From positions 496,001 to 560,000 of the forward strand of contig CM031554.1 of assembly GCA_018466975.1 (NCBI GenBank): a DNA stretch of 64,000 nucleotides. Reading direction: 5' to 3'. Each line of letters starts with the position of its first letter. Within the stretch, counting starts at the first letter, position 1. Made by a program: the position numbers and the translations under genes. This document shows, piece by piece, positions 11,354 to 22,240 of this stretch. Below the pieces are notes generated by a model. It saw only the letters and a program-made list of their open reading frames with translations, was not told the DNA's origin and made no database searches. The DNA comes from Sparassis latifolia. Its lineage: Eukaryota > Basidiomycota > Agaricomycetes > Polyporales > Sparassidaceae.

Positions 11354-13429
11354 TGTGGGCTAGGTCAATGTTGTTGAGTAGGTTGCTCTCGTATTGTATA
11401 TCGCTGTGCGTGTTATCGCAGAATGACAATTGTTATTAAAGATTCTGGTGAGGAGGTTTCATCTGGCCATGACTCATCTGATCTTTTTATCTGATGTTGT
11501 AGTCTTGATACTAGATGGCAGGTATGGGGGGGATAACGCACCGCATCAACGCTACCACTCTTCCTCCCTCCCACAAACTCGGATTCAGCCTTACACGCAC
11601 TCTCGTGTGCAACATTGTGTGCATACGGTGCATCGTGGTGACCGGAAATGAGTCTACCGAACCTGGACCAGTAGTGAACGGCCATCTCACACAAGTCTTG
11701 CCTAAAGATTAAACACTCTGAACTATCTGGATAACATCTGGATGTTTGCTGAGAAGTCCCTGAACTTCTTGCTGGTTCTGCTATTAAGATCATCAATGTT
11801 CTATCTGGCCAGCTTTATTTCCTCTGATCAAGAGATCTATTATCCGCTTATTCTGCAAACATTGACTGAAGCTCCTGGGTTTCTCGCATGCGCGCGGACC
11901 CAATACTCCTCCCTTTTTCCCGCGGCACTCACGGCGCTGCGTCTGGGTTCCGAAGCGAGTGCATATACGATTAAGTGCCCGCCCAGAGCCCGACGCGTGT
12001 GTTCTTGTGCAATTTTGGACCGTTCTGATTCAACGCAACGTGACGAGGAAAAGGTTTGCCCCTAAGGCGATCGGCGCCTGTGTGGAACACCCTATGGTAC
12101 GTATAGGTTTAATCGCCTTTTTGTGCCCATTTCGAGCATTCCTCTGTGCGTCGACTGCCGTGATCTACAGCCCATTGTATCCAATTTGCGATGTTGAAAG
12201 CTCCGTGTGCGAGAAATCCGTTGCTGGCTCGGTCAAAGGGGAAGGAAGAGGAGAAATTCTTGACAAATGTGATCGACGACGACGACGACGTCGGTCTTGC
12301 TCAGTCTGGGGCGGCCAAGGAAGCAGGTGCTCACTTCAGTAACAAGGACAACCGGAGGTACGATAATTGCTTGCAAATCGGGGCTGATTGACTTTCGATT
12401 TGTCCGCAGGATTGCCAGGAAGATTGATTTACGTATTCTTCCCCCTGGTGTGTTTTTCGTAACAACGATCATCAGTGTTCGCACTTGCCTGACGTGTTCG
12501 TTCCCAGATGCCGGAGGTTGGAACGCACGATTTAACAGGATTCGATAATCCCCATCACAGGTGAATGACCCGCAAATGTGTTTGATCGTGCTCACATCGT
12601 CCGTGTCACATACGTTCTCTGAGCTGTCCGCCGAATGGACTCTCAGGAAATCAACTTTCTTCGGTCTCGGTGCTTCATTTGGGCGCTTTTTATCTGAGTG
12701 ATTACGTAACCACGAATCAATGCTACCTCTTTCTTGCGATCTACTTCCAATATTCGCTTTCTAATGAGCTATTTGACAGTCTGGGCATCTGCGGTCCGTC
12801 CTACCTCCATAGTCCTTAAGAAGTCAAGCCGTATTGATCGCAAGCAGGGCGCAGTCTCGTTAACACCGACGTGCAATTATCGCTGCATAAATCAACTACG
12901 TCAAATCTCAATTTTCTAGGGACTCGATTTATCGTTCAAAGGTTTGGCAGACTGCTACTCAGTAAGCCTGGGATTACTCACCAGCTTGTAGCGTGCTTGA
13001 TGTTCAGCGATTCCAGTAATTGTAACCACTACAATGATGGCAATTTGTTGTTGAGTTTGTGCGATGCAGTGAGGATGGAGATTCCTGGGATCGGTCAAGT
13101 GTTTAGCCTTTGCGCCATTTTCCCTTCAAAACCGCAGAGTCATAAAAGGTTACATCTCATACAAGGGAAGAGAATGAGCATTCGCAAACCGGAGGTACGA
13201 GTACACGCCTGTACAATGCCGAACATATTCTCTACAGATTCTTACGGATGTACACGTTGACACCATCATGCTATCAGATATCCTACATTATCACATTCCT
13301 CAATTTCTTTGCGTGAATACTGCGGAGCTTAACAACTATCTGGAGGACACTGGACTTCTGAAGGGCATCTAATGGTGTGCATCCGTTATCATCTGCCGTT
13401 CGCTTTTGTGTCTTACTTACCATCTCTTT
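11354..13429. other. 2.1-kb stretch without a recognisable gene
   Basis: Open frames are short and shift between strands, with no conserved motif. A (GAC)n run near 12275-12290 is the only simple repeat. The last 200 bp before 13430 is homologous to the region below 19413 and belongs to the duplicated module (3' side of the cysteine-rich gene). This may be old transposon or gene debris; I cannot classify it. Confidence 0.4.
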
Positions 13430-13702
13430 CTAAGCTTTCTTCGCGGCGTCCTTCGCGCGCTTTGCGTCCCCCTCCACTGTTTATTGCAGGTCAGTCCTTG
13501 CTAAAATTATAACGGCATATAAAAGCAGACCTCTGCTCTTGCATTGCGGGCAAGTGTTGCCGTTTCGGAGTACATATTGATCGCAATTGGCTGTGGCACA
13601 CCGACTGTAGGCACCACATTTCGGACAGTTACGTCCAGAAGGAACGCGGCCTGTGCAGCCGTCAGTGGCTGCACAGTGATGGGCTGTCTTGCCGGGAGCC
13701 AT
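13430..13702 (-). CDS. Small cysteine-rich protein, copy 1 (unknown family)
   Basis: Two exons (13531-13702 and 13430-13476) encode 72 aa from MAPGKTAHHC. Eight cysteines fall in a regular pattern: HHCAATDGC, CPKC, CATANC and CPQC, that is two CxxC knuckles alternating with wider CX4-5C pairs. This suggests binding of two zinc ions or a disulfide-rich fold. There is no signal peptide. The C-terminus is a short charged helix rich in Lys and Ala. Shortly after the stop comes a GTAAGTA donor, with a matching ATTAG acceptor about 50 nt on. The same arrangement follows copy 2, so a 3' UTR intron is likely. A longer frame extends upstream of this ATG but lacks conservation. I do not recognise the family. 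It is divergent from the APH-like gene at 14798. Confidence 0.6.
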
Positions 13703-14797
13703 TTCGTTTGATGAGGTCAAGGTAGGAGGTTTGGGTACCTTTAATCTCCTCTTTGTAGCACTTATAAGATTCCATAGGGCGTCAGATCCCATCTGTGTGT
13801 CTTTGGGGATGTATGATGGACTGAGTCCGGCATATACTGTATAGCCGTGAATCATGCAGGCAGCTTCCCACAAAACGGAACGCATCCCTCATGTCTTCTC
13901 AAGATATATCCAATGCCTCGGTCGTGTCATTCTCCTATCATGCCCCAACTTCTATTGGTACGTGACCTCACATTTTTAGTGTCCTCAGACTCCATACATT
14001 ACAAAAAGTTCTGAAATCTAAGCTGGCTGCACGTCAAGTCATAACGATGGATCCATGTTTGATTCCCAGTTCGCTGAGCAGCAGTCAGTAGTCTGATGAT
14101 AGCTTTCCGAGAAAACGCGATCGATATTCATCAGTCTGCATTTTGCAGGGGCGATGTTCATCGCGCGCTGATGCTAGCGCCTCCCCCTCGTTCAACAAAC
14201 TGGTTCGAAAGCCTCACGTCAAGTGATAGAACGTCCATGATGTCGAATTGGGCTGCGATTGATTATCACTCTCAGCGCTCGGCCCTCGTTGCAATAACGT
14301 CCTTTAAGTTGGGATCGATGCAACTAGTACTATTATGCCCTTACCTTCACAAGACACCCCAATACGATCCTGAGTCAGTCAGCCGCTTATATATATACAC
14401 GAAATAGTGGAGACAAGCTACTTTTGACGCTGGACCCAACGCACGTGGCATCACGGTTGTGGGTCCAGCTGAGCCGCCCAGTAATTTAGTCCGCTGATGA
14501 GCGCGAGACGGTGAATTCCATCAGTAGGAGAGAAACCTCCACGGTACCTGGTGCTAGTAAGTACTGGGTCAATTGGTTTGTCGGTGCCGGAACAATCTCT
14601 TTCAGTCTGCGCTTGCAGGATCCTACTATACACCGCCAACGTAGAGACCCCCACTGTGCCAGCACCCGTGAACACTGCGTTGATATACGGATTCCCGATC
14701 CTCGAGTGACAAGGAGGTAAATTGTTAATCTGAGTTCCTGGATGTACTGCCGCTGAATGGACCTGAAATTAACCAGCTGGTATTGCTCAATTGTTTC
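13703..14797. other. 1.1-kb spacer between divergent Cys-rich and APH-like genes
   Basis: The spacer matches in length (1,095 bp) the one between the second pair (19684-20777, 1,094 bp) and shares scattered blocks with it, such as TGGTACGT..CTCA and a CTC-GCGCTCGG block. A TATATATATA run lies at 14388-14398. I see no convincing gene. Minus-strand frame 14451-14675 is open but has no clear counterpart at the same place in the other copies. Confidence 0.45.
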
Positions 14798-16264
14798 ATG
14801 GAACTGCCAGGAGGCTCCAACGTTGCAAGCCCTCCTTCTTCCAGATGCTCACTGGAGCGTCGCGTGGAGGATACAGTGAATGCGATCGACTGGGAGGCGC
14901 TGTCTGCAATCGCATGCAAACTCCATCGGGTCCAATCAGCTCGATGGGGTGATCAGCTGTGGGGTGGATATAACGTTGTTCGATTCCTCCACCTCGACAA
15001 TGCTGACAAGACGATTATTGTGGCCCGAGTGCCGCATCGACCATCCAAGGGATACATGCCGGAGCACGCCAGAGCGATTTCGAACCGAATTTCTAGTGAG
15101 GTGGCAACCATGGAATATGTCGCCACCTACACCCGCGTCCCCATTCCCCGTGTCTTGCATTTCAGCGCTGAAGTCGATCCTCTCGTGGGCTCGCCTTATA
15201 TATTGATGTCGAAAGTTGACGGAGTTTGCCTCAGCACCCTGTGGGACAGCATGACGGACGATAATCGCGAGATCGTATTACGACAGGTCGTTGATATCCT
15301 CCTGGAACTCTCAAACCAGCGCTTTGACAGGATCGGTGCCCTATTCAAAGGGGACGGTGTCGGCAAAGCAGCCTGGTGTGTGAAGACTGCATCATCTTTT
15401 GCATCACCAGAGGACGAGATCGAATCTAGTGCTATGGCATCCACATATTCCAGTGGCGTTGAATACTGGACGCGCTACGCGAATGCGATGCTACAGCGCA
15501 TACATGACAATAAATTCGGAAATAGAGGGAAGGAGTACGACTATGTCCAAGTGTGGTTCCTTCGATCGCTGATCCCTCAACTCTACGACCCGTCGCTCGA
15601 TAGAGACGGATTTCCCTTGTATCCGAGCGACTTCCACTCTCAGAACATCATGGTTACCTTTACCGACTCCAAGCCTGTCATTTCTGCGGTCATCGATTGG
15701 GAGGGTTCTACCACACAATCGATTGTTACCTTTGCACATTATCCGCTCTTCATCGTTGATCATCCTTTCTGGGATGACGACCACCCACTCCGCTTACGGA
15801 ACGTGCAGGACCAAGCAACGTTTGACAGACTCCTGCGGGAAGCCGAGCAGAACGCCAATCCGGGCGGCAGTCTCTTGCTCTCATGTCTATTCTCGAATTG
15901 TCTGGGTGTTTATCTCTTTGAGCAGGCTATGCAATTCCCTGGCTTAATTCGTGACGTGATCTACCCCCAACTCTTTGCGCACGTCTTCGGAATAGTTGAG
16001 GATGAGGAGGAGAAGTTCCAAACTGAATACTACTGGGCTCTCTTGGAGAAGGGGATTCTCAAGAAACTGACATCACAGTTCAGAAGGGAAACGGAAGTTT
16101 GGCATGAAGCGATGAACGTCCTGGGCGCTGATGTTGTGCCCAAGAATTTGCGTAGGGATCAGTTTAGAGCTGTGATACTGGAGCATGCCGATCAGTTCGA
16201 TGTGGATGGACAGGTCCGACAATGGTTGGCTACCGAGGATCCCAAGCCCGTGTCCCCTCCATAG
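14798..16264 (+). CDS. APH/choline-kinase-fold protein, copy 1 (intact)
   Basis: An intronless frame of 488 aa from ATG 14798; the open frame runs a little further upstream but begins with TTG. It belongs to the large fungal aminoglycoside-phosphotransferase-like kinase family, whose substrates are mostly unknown. Visible kinase landmarks: a GGYNVVRFLHL strand-loop, VARVPHR where the ATP-binding lysine would be (here Arg), SEVATMEYVATYT..PIPRVLHF, SPYILMSKVDG (hinge), the catalytic loop PSDFHSQNIMV and the metal-binding AVIDWEG. The catalytic Asp and Asn and the second Asp are kept. The usual His two residues before the catalytic Asp is replaced. This is the only one of three local copies with an undisturbed frame. 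Confidence 0.85.
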   Translation: MELPGGSNVASPPSSRCSLERRVEDTVNAIDWEALSAIACKLHRVQSARWGDQLWGGYNVVRFLHLDNADKTIIVARVPHRPSKGYMPEHARAISNRISSEVATMEYVATYTRVPIPRVLHFSAEVDPLVGSPYILMSKVDGVCLSTLWDSMTDDNREIVLRQVVDILLELSNQRFDRIGALFKGDGVGKAAWCVKTASSFASPEDEIESSAMASTYSSGVEYWTRYANAMLQRIHDNKFGNRGKEYDYVQVWFLRSLIPQLYDPSLDRDGFPLYPSDFHSQNIMVTFTDSKPVISAVIDWEGSTTQSIVTFAHYPLFIVDHPFWDDDHPLRLRNVQDQATFDRLLREAEQNANPGGSLLLSCLFSNCLGVYLFEQAMQFPGLIRDVIYPQLFAHVFGIVEDEEEKFQTEYYWALLEKGILKKLTSQFRRETEVWHEAMNVLGADVVPKNLRRDQFRAVILEHADQFDVDGQVRQWLATEDPKPVSPP

Positions 16265-16888
16265 TTTGAAGTTTGAACCCTTTGCGAATATCATAGCAAG
16301 CAGGTAGGATCGTGCAGTCGGCGTATAATACATACATAAGATAACATTAGATTCTTACTGTGTATTCTGTCGAAATGCTTTCAATGCATGGTTTTGTGAT
16401 AAGTGGGTATTCTGTGGCATGAAGGGTGAAGTCACTCTCCCAAAGACAGTGTAGCTACTCTGCTTCAACCTTCGTACAGTGAAGTCATTGAAGTCTGACT
16501 GACGCGTTTGTGGGTCCCCGCTGGTCCGCCACCGCCAAGAACTCCGAGTCCGGTGCGCGGTACCGAATGATCGATGACGTCTATGACTCACGTTGAATCG
16601 ATTGCATACCTCAACCTCGGCGCATGGCTGGTTTCCACCGTAGCACCAGGTACCGGCGAGTACTGTCATCTCGAGTCACAGACCAGCCGTGCTGGACTTG
16701 CTTGGACGCGGCACAGTTCATCGCGTTCATAGAAGCTAAACTGGCAGGGCCCCGGAAAGCTGCTGCTGCAGTCAACACTGCAGGACTCTTTGTCTTCCGA
16801 GTGACACTGAGGTGAATATTTTCTCGAGTTCTAGCTATACTCTTGTTAAATCCCCGCAAACTTCCAGTTAGCGCCGCTCCTCTCACAA
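16265..16888. other. Spacer between APH copies 1 and 2
   Basis: The first 120 bp carries a 3' flank (GTCGAAATGCTTTCAATGC near 16370) that recurs after copy 2 and after copy 3, so it belongs to the duplicated unit. The 16490-16880 part resembles 20330-20770 before copy 3 in patches. A minus-strand frame there (start 16669) encodes a short Cys-containing peptide, but it is not kept open in the other copies. Confidence 0.4.
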
Positions 16889-18769
16889 ATGCCAGACGAA
16901 CCCGAACACACAAGCATCCCCTCGTCCAAGTGCTCAAATTCGTTGGAGCGTCGCGTGGAGGACACAGTGAACGCGATCAATTGGGACGCCCTCTCTGCCA
17001 TCGCATGCAAACTCCATCAAGTGCAATCAGCTGAATGGCGCGATCCGCTGTGGGGCGGATATAACGTCGTTCGATTCCTCCACCTCGACAATGCCGACAA
17101 GACCGTTGTCGTGGCCCGTGTACCACATCGACCATCCAAGGGGTACACGACGGAGCACTCTAGGGCTCTTTCCAACCGAATCTCTAGTGAGGTGGCAACC
17201 ATGGAATATGTCGCCACGTACACTCGCATTCCCATTCCCCGTGTCTTGCATTTCAGCGCCGAAGTGAATCCTCTAGTGGGCTCGCCTTACATTCTGATGT
17301 CAAAAGTGGATGGAGTTCCCCTCAGCACCCTGTGGGACGACATGACGGATGATCACCGCGAGATTGTGTTACGACAGGTCGTTGACATCCTACTGGAGCT
17401 TTCAACGCACCGCTTCGACAGGATTGGTGCCCTATTCAAAGGGGATGGCATCGGGAAAGGTGCATGGCGTGTGAGGACTGCATCATCCTTTGCACCTCCG
17501 GAGGACACGATCGCTTCTTCTGCTAAGATAGGCCTCACTCATATCCAACCACTCGCGTCGGGCGTCTAATGTCACGCTTACACCAAAATGGTGGGCGAAA
17601 GTGCTTGCTCGTCTAATTCCTCTTTCCACAAAGCCTTTATCAGAAATGTGTTCCCTGGGGATTGTTAATGAATACCTTCTTGAATATTCCCAGGGAGCAC
17701 ATTTTTTTATTTCGCCCTCGTAGGAGAGAAATTAGGCTGGCAACAACCCAAAGTGAACGGCGACCAAACAGAGCCAACATCCAGCAGATAAATATTTGGC
17801 TGATAAGCACACCATCCATTACCATATCGGGTATCAGACTTTGACTTATTGCTCCCAAATCAATAGCATCACTCTCGGGCAACTGTCGGGTCACAACCAC
17901 GTCACGGCGCTTAGAGTGGTTGGGCATGAGTGAGGTCTATCTTATGACATCGACGTATTCGAGTGGCGCTGAGTATTGGATGCATTATGCGAATGCCACG
18001 CTACAGCGCATTCGTGACACCAATTTTGGAGATAGAGCAAAGGAGTACGACTACGTGCAAGCATGGTTCCTTTGCTCGCTCATTCCTCACCTCTACGACC
18101 CATCGCTCGATAACACAGGATTTCCATTGTACCCTGGCGACTTTCACTCTCAGAATATCATGATTACCCATGGCGATTCCCAGCCAGTCATCTCTGCGGT
18201 CATCGATTGGGAGTTTTCCACGGCGCGCCCGATTGTCAGTTTTGCATGCTATCCGCTCTTCATCGTTGATCATCCTTTCTGGGATGATGACCACCCACTC
18301 CGTTCACGGAATATACAGGACCAAGCGACATTTGATAGACTCCTGTGCGAGGCAGGGGAAAGCCGATCCAGGAAGCAACCACTTACTTTCTCGTCTTTTC
18401 TCCAAGAGCAAAGGTGTCTACCTGTTTGGGCAGGCAATTCAATTCCCCGGCTTGATCTTGGATACCGTCTACCCCCAGCTCTTTGAACACATCTTTGGTG
18501 AAGATGAAGACAAGGAGGACAACTTTTGTGCCAAATATTACTATGCTCTAATGGAGAAGGGTATTCTGAAGAAACCGACGGCACAATTCGAAAGGGAGAC
18601 GGAAGTATGGTGTGAAGCGGTGAAGGTTCTGGGCGAAGATGTTGTCCCCGGTGATTTGCATAGGGATCAGTTCAGATCATTGGTATAGGTGCACGCTGAT
18701 AAATTCGACGTGGGAGGACAGGTGCGACAATGGCTGACTTCCGAGGATCCGAAGCCTATCTCACCTTGA
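16889..18769 (+). pseudogene. APH-fold protein, copy 2, broken by a MITE
   Basis: This copy starts at ATG 16889 (MPDEPEHTS). It follows copies 1 and 3 closely up to the codon where TA occurs in the intact sequence TCTGCTATGACATC. A 417-bp element is inserted there (17526-17942), adding an early stop. Homology resumes at 17945 and covers the catalytic loop PGDFHSQNIMI and IDWEFS. A second lesion is one extra G in a GGGG run (18355-18358), which shifts the frame for the rest. A third is a TAG near 18686, where copies 1 and 3 continue for about 25 codons. With three lesions the gene cannot make the full protein, though the 5' part could still be transcribed. Confidence 0.88.
17524..17944. mobile_element. 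MITE with 27-bp inverted ends and TA target duplication
   Basis: The element spans 17526-17942, flanked by TA at 17524-17525 and 17943-17944. Both uninterrupted paralogues show a single TA at the same point, giving a clean empty site. The ends are AGATAGGCCTCACTCAT and, inverted, AGATAGACCTCACTCAT. Similarity continues through CCAACCACTC to about 27 bp. A central hairpin pairs the block near 17645-17664 with the one near 17686-17703 (TTCCCTGGG / CCCAGGGA). There is no transposase frame. The TA duplication points to a Tc1/mariner-type source, but which family is inference. Confidence 0.85.
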
Positions 18770-19412
18770 TAGCTTGAATCCTCGACCTCGTTTGGTGTGT
18801 ATTGTATACACTCATTTCCTTCTTGACATCGTACGGTGGAGATGATCACACTTTGGGTGTGAGGCGTTGATCTTAGAATTCTGTTATATGTTCAGTCGAA
18901 ATGCTTTCAATGCTATGTGAGTGCATGGCCTTGTGATACAGCATCTGGATCAATGGCTCTGCCTCCTTTTAGTCACCAGAATTAGGACCAACCGCTGGCC
19001 AAGTAATAAGAAGTGCCACGCGGAAGCTCATGTCACGCGTGGAAATCGCAACTGGTGAAGCCGTGTGGATTCTACAGCATTATCCTTTCATCGTGACAAC
19101 TTATCATTCATGCTTCGTGCGCATGTTGACCTCGCAGATTATGCTTATCGGGCATCCTACGCGGGGGAAGACAACTCTAGATTTACAAATCGGTGGTAGG
19201 GGACATCTTTCTGTACAAATCCTAACATACAAATAAAGACGCTGACATCACTATGCTATCCTTCATTCAGACATTCTGCTATTTCGGTACGTGAATTTCA
19301 CTGCTTGCCGACCATCTGGAAAACACAACGCACGAGAGGCGTGATTCAGACGTTATCTAATGGTGTACGTCTGTTATCGCTGCGGTGGTGACCATTAGAA
19401 TACTACTTACCA
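18770..19412. other. Spacer after APH copy 2
   Basis: The first 200 bp is 3' flank shared with copies 1 and 3 (a GAAATGCTTTCAATGC block near 18900). The last 150 bp matches the region downstream of the cysteine-rich copy 1. No gene is seen between. Confidence 0.45.
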
Positions 19413-19683
19413 TCACTTCTGAGTCTGTTTAGCGGCAGTCTTCGCACGCGCCGCCATGCCTTCGGCTGTCGGGTAGCGAGGTTACTCCTGACTGGAATCA
19501 AATTGGTATACAAAGGTATATACCTGCAGCCACACAGGCTGGGCATGTGTCGCCTCTCCTGAGTACGAAGTACTTGCAAGTGGATGTGGCGCACGGCTGG
19601 TAGGCATGACATTTAGGACAGTCATATCCAGGGGCAACACTTCCACTACAGCCTGGAGTTGCTGCACAGTGGTGAAGGGTCAT
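19413..19683 (-). CDS. Small cysteine-rich protein, copy 2 (unknown family)
   Basis: Two exons (19524-19683 and 19413-19465) encode 70 aa from MTLHHCAATPGC. It aligns over its length with copy 1: HHCAAT.GC, CPKCHAYQPCAT, CKYFVLR.GDTCPAC, then a charged helical tail. All eight cysteines are conserved, while the surface residues differ considerably, so selection on the fold is likely. As in copy 1, one intron falls after the last CxxC, and a donor (GTAAGTA) directly follows the stop. It lies 1.1 kb from the divergent APH copy 3. Function unknown; a zinc-binding adaptor or regulator is a guess. Confidence 0.6.
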
Positions 19684-20777
19684 GTCGGTAAGGTAGGAGA
19701 TTTCGTTGCCCTTTGTGTCCTTCGTGCACAACTTATATAGCATGCTTCACAGGGCGTCAGAATATAACTAGGTGACTGTGCACGTTTACTCAGAGGACGG
19801 CGTATGCAGTATCACTGCGAGCCTCGCAGATATCATCCCACAGCTACACGAATGGCAGTATATCCCCTTGTCCTTCTAGATATGGCGACTGACTCGAGTC
19901 ATTGTATCACCACGCCACTGTGGTACGTTAGCTCATATTGAATTATTGTCGGACTAACTATGCTTATTTCGATCAAACACAGTTGACCGTGGATTTTGCA
20001 AAAGCGATAATTATTGATACACCGCGGCGAGGACGCCCCGAATCAACCGAAGAGCGACAATAAGAGCGTCTAGTGGTAGAACTTTACCACAGCAGTATAT
20101 AACAGGGATAGATTATCGCCCTGGCGCTCCGAGTCGGCGCTCGGTATGATCGTTGTGTACCTCAAGTTGACATCGATCCTCTCATCATATCCACGGGATA
20201 CATTTACAATAATAATATACCATGCTCAACGCATTCTCTACTAAGGTTAGTAGCCAGACCAGGTAGTAGTATAGCTAGATCATTTATTCAACTTGAAGGG
20301 AGCTTGTATAAGCTGAAGTAACAGGTCGTGCAACGCAGAGTCTCTGACCGATCAGTGTGGGTCCCCGCTGGGCCAAGGGTAATGAAATCTTGATCTAAGA
20401 AGGCCGCCCTAGCGTAGCGGCAGTGTGCACCAGAACTCCGGGTGCACGGTGCCGAATGGTCATGACTCGAGTTGGTCTCGGACACTCCAATTACATACCT
20501 TTGTCTCCCTCGGCGCATAGTAGAATTAGATCAGCTGGCTTACGCGGTGGCACACTGTCGGCACAATCTCCCATAAGCCAGCACCCCGAGATTACTGTGG
20601 ACCCACAGTTGGCATCGCGTTCACGGAAAACCCACTGGCATCGCACCCGCGAAAGCAGTCAGGCCGCCAACACTATAGAAGTACTCTTTCGAGTGACAAG
20701 GTAAATATTTTCTCAAGTTCTGGCTATACCCTTGTTAAATCCCCGCAAACTACCAGTTAGCGCCGCTCCTCTCACAA
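19684..20777. other. 1.1-kb spacer of the second divergent pair
   Basis: It is homologous in patches to 13703-14797 over its first 600 bp and to 16490-16880 over its last 450 bp. It therefore holds the intergenic part of the duplicated module and the proximal promoter that copies 2 and 3 share: a TGTTAAATCCCCGCAAAC block and CTCACAA just before the ATG. No gene seen. Confidence 0.45.
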
Positions 20778-22240
20778 ATGCCAGACGAACCCGAACACAC
20801 GAGCATCCCCTCGTCCAAGTGCTCAAATTCGTTGGAGCGTCGCGTGGAGGACACAGTGAACGCGATCAATTGGGACGCCTCTCTGCCATCACATGCAAAC
20901 TCCATCAAGTGCAATCAGCTGAATGGCGCGATCCGCTGTGGGGCGGATATAACGTCGTTCGATTCCTCCACCTCGACAATGCCGACAAGACCGTTATCGT
21001 GGCCCGTGTACCACATCGACCATCCAATGGGTACACGACGGAGCACTCTAGAGCTCTTTCCAACCGGATCTCTAGTGAAGTAGCAACCATGGAATATGTC
21101 GCCACGTACACTCGCATTCCCATTCCCCGTGTCTTGCATTTCAGCGCCGAAGTGGATCCTCTAGTGGGTTCGCCTTACATTCTGATGTCAAAAGTGGATG
21201 GAGTTCCCCTCAACACCCTGTGGGACGGCATGACGGATGATCACCGCGAGATTGTGTTACGACAGGTCATCGACATCCTACTGGAGCTTTCAACGCACCG
21301 CTTCGACAGGATCGGTGCTCTGTTCAAAAGGAATGGTGTCGGCAAAGACGCTTGGTGTGTACAGTCTGCATCATCCTTTGCATCACCCGAGGACAGGAAT
21401 GCTTCTTCTGCTATGACATCCACGTATTCGAGTGGCGCTGAGTACTGGATGCATTATGCGACTACCACGCTGCAGCGCATTCGTGACAACGACTTCGGAG
21501 ATAGAGCAAAGGAGTACTTCTACGCGCAAGCATGGTTCATTCGTTCGCTCATTCCTCACCTCTACGACCCATCCCTGGATTGCGCAGGATTTCCGTTATG
21601 TCCGGGAGACTTTCATTCTCAAAATATCATGGTTACTTATATGGACTCCAAGCCTGTCATTTCTGCGGTCATCGATTGGGAGTTTTCCACCACACAGTCC
21701 GTTGTCAGTTTTGCATGCTATCCACTCTTCATCGTTGATCATCCTTTCTGGGATGACGACCACCCACTCCGCTTACGGAACATGCAGGACCAAGCAACGT
21801 TTGACAGACTCCTGCGGGAAGCCGAGCAGAACGCCAATCCGGGCGGCAGTCTCTTGCTCTCATGTCTATTCTCGAATTGTCTGGGTGTTTATCTCTTTGA
21901 GCAGGCTATTCAATTCCCTGGCTTAATTCGTGACGTGATCTACCCTCAGCTCTTCGAATACATCTTTGGTGAAGTTGGGAAGGAGGAGGAAAATTTCCGT
22001 GGTGATTATTACTACGCTCTAATGGAGAAGGGAATTCTGAGGAAGCCGACGGCTCGATTTGAAAGGGAGACGGAAGTATGGTCTGAAGCGGTGAAGATTT
22101 TGGGCGAAGACGTTGTCCCCAGTGATTTGAATAGGGATCGGTTCAGAGCTATGGCACAGGCGCATATCGATAGATTCGACGTGGATGGACAGGTGCGACA
22201 GTGGCTGACTGCCGAGGATCCGAACCCCATCTCACCTTGA
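20778..22240 (+). pseudogene. APH-fold protein, copy 3, one-base frameshift near the start
   Basis: From ATG 20778 the first 33 codons equal those of copy 2. Then GACGCC-TCTCT (20875-20884) lacks one C present in copy 2, and the frame is lost. Everything downstream is open to the stop at 22238-22240, with all family motifs: GGYNVVRFLHL, PGDFHSQNIMV, IDWEFS and PNPISP at the end. An uninterrupted frame does run from 20732, but it begins at TTG and has no ATG before the shift. So this is either a very young pseudogene or an intact gene with a base missing from the sequence. A tract near 21730-21950 is almost identical to copy 1, while both sides resemble copy 2. Confidence 0.75.

Noticed and set aside
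20732..20880. Using the uninterrupted 502-codon frame as an intact APH copy 3
   Set aside because: It begins at TTG, has no ATG before the frameshift, and its first 47 residues are an out-of-frame reading of the conserved N-terminus of copy 2.
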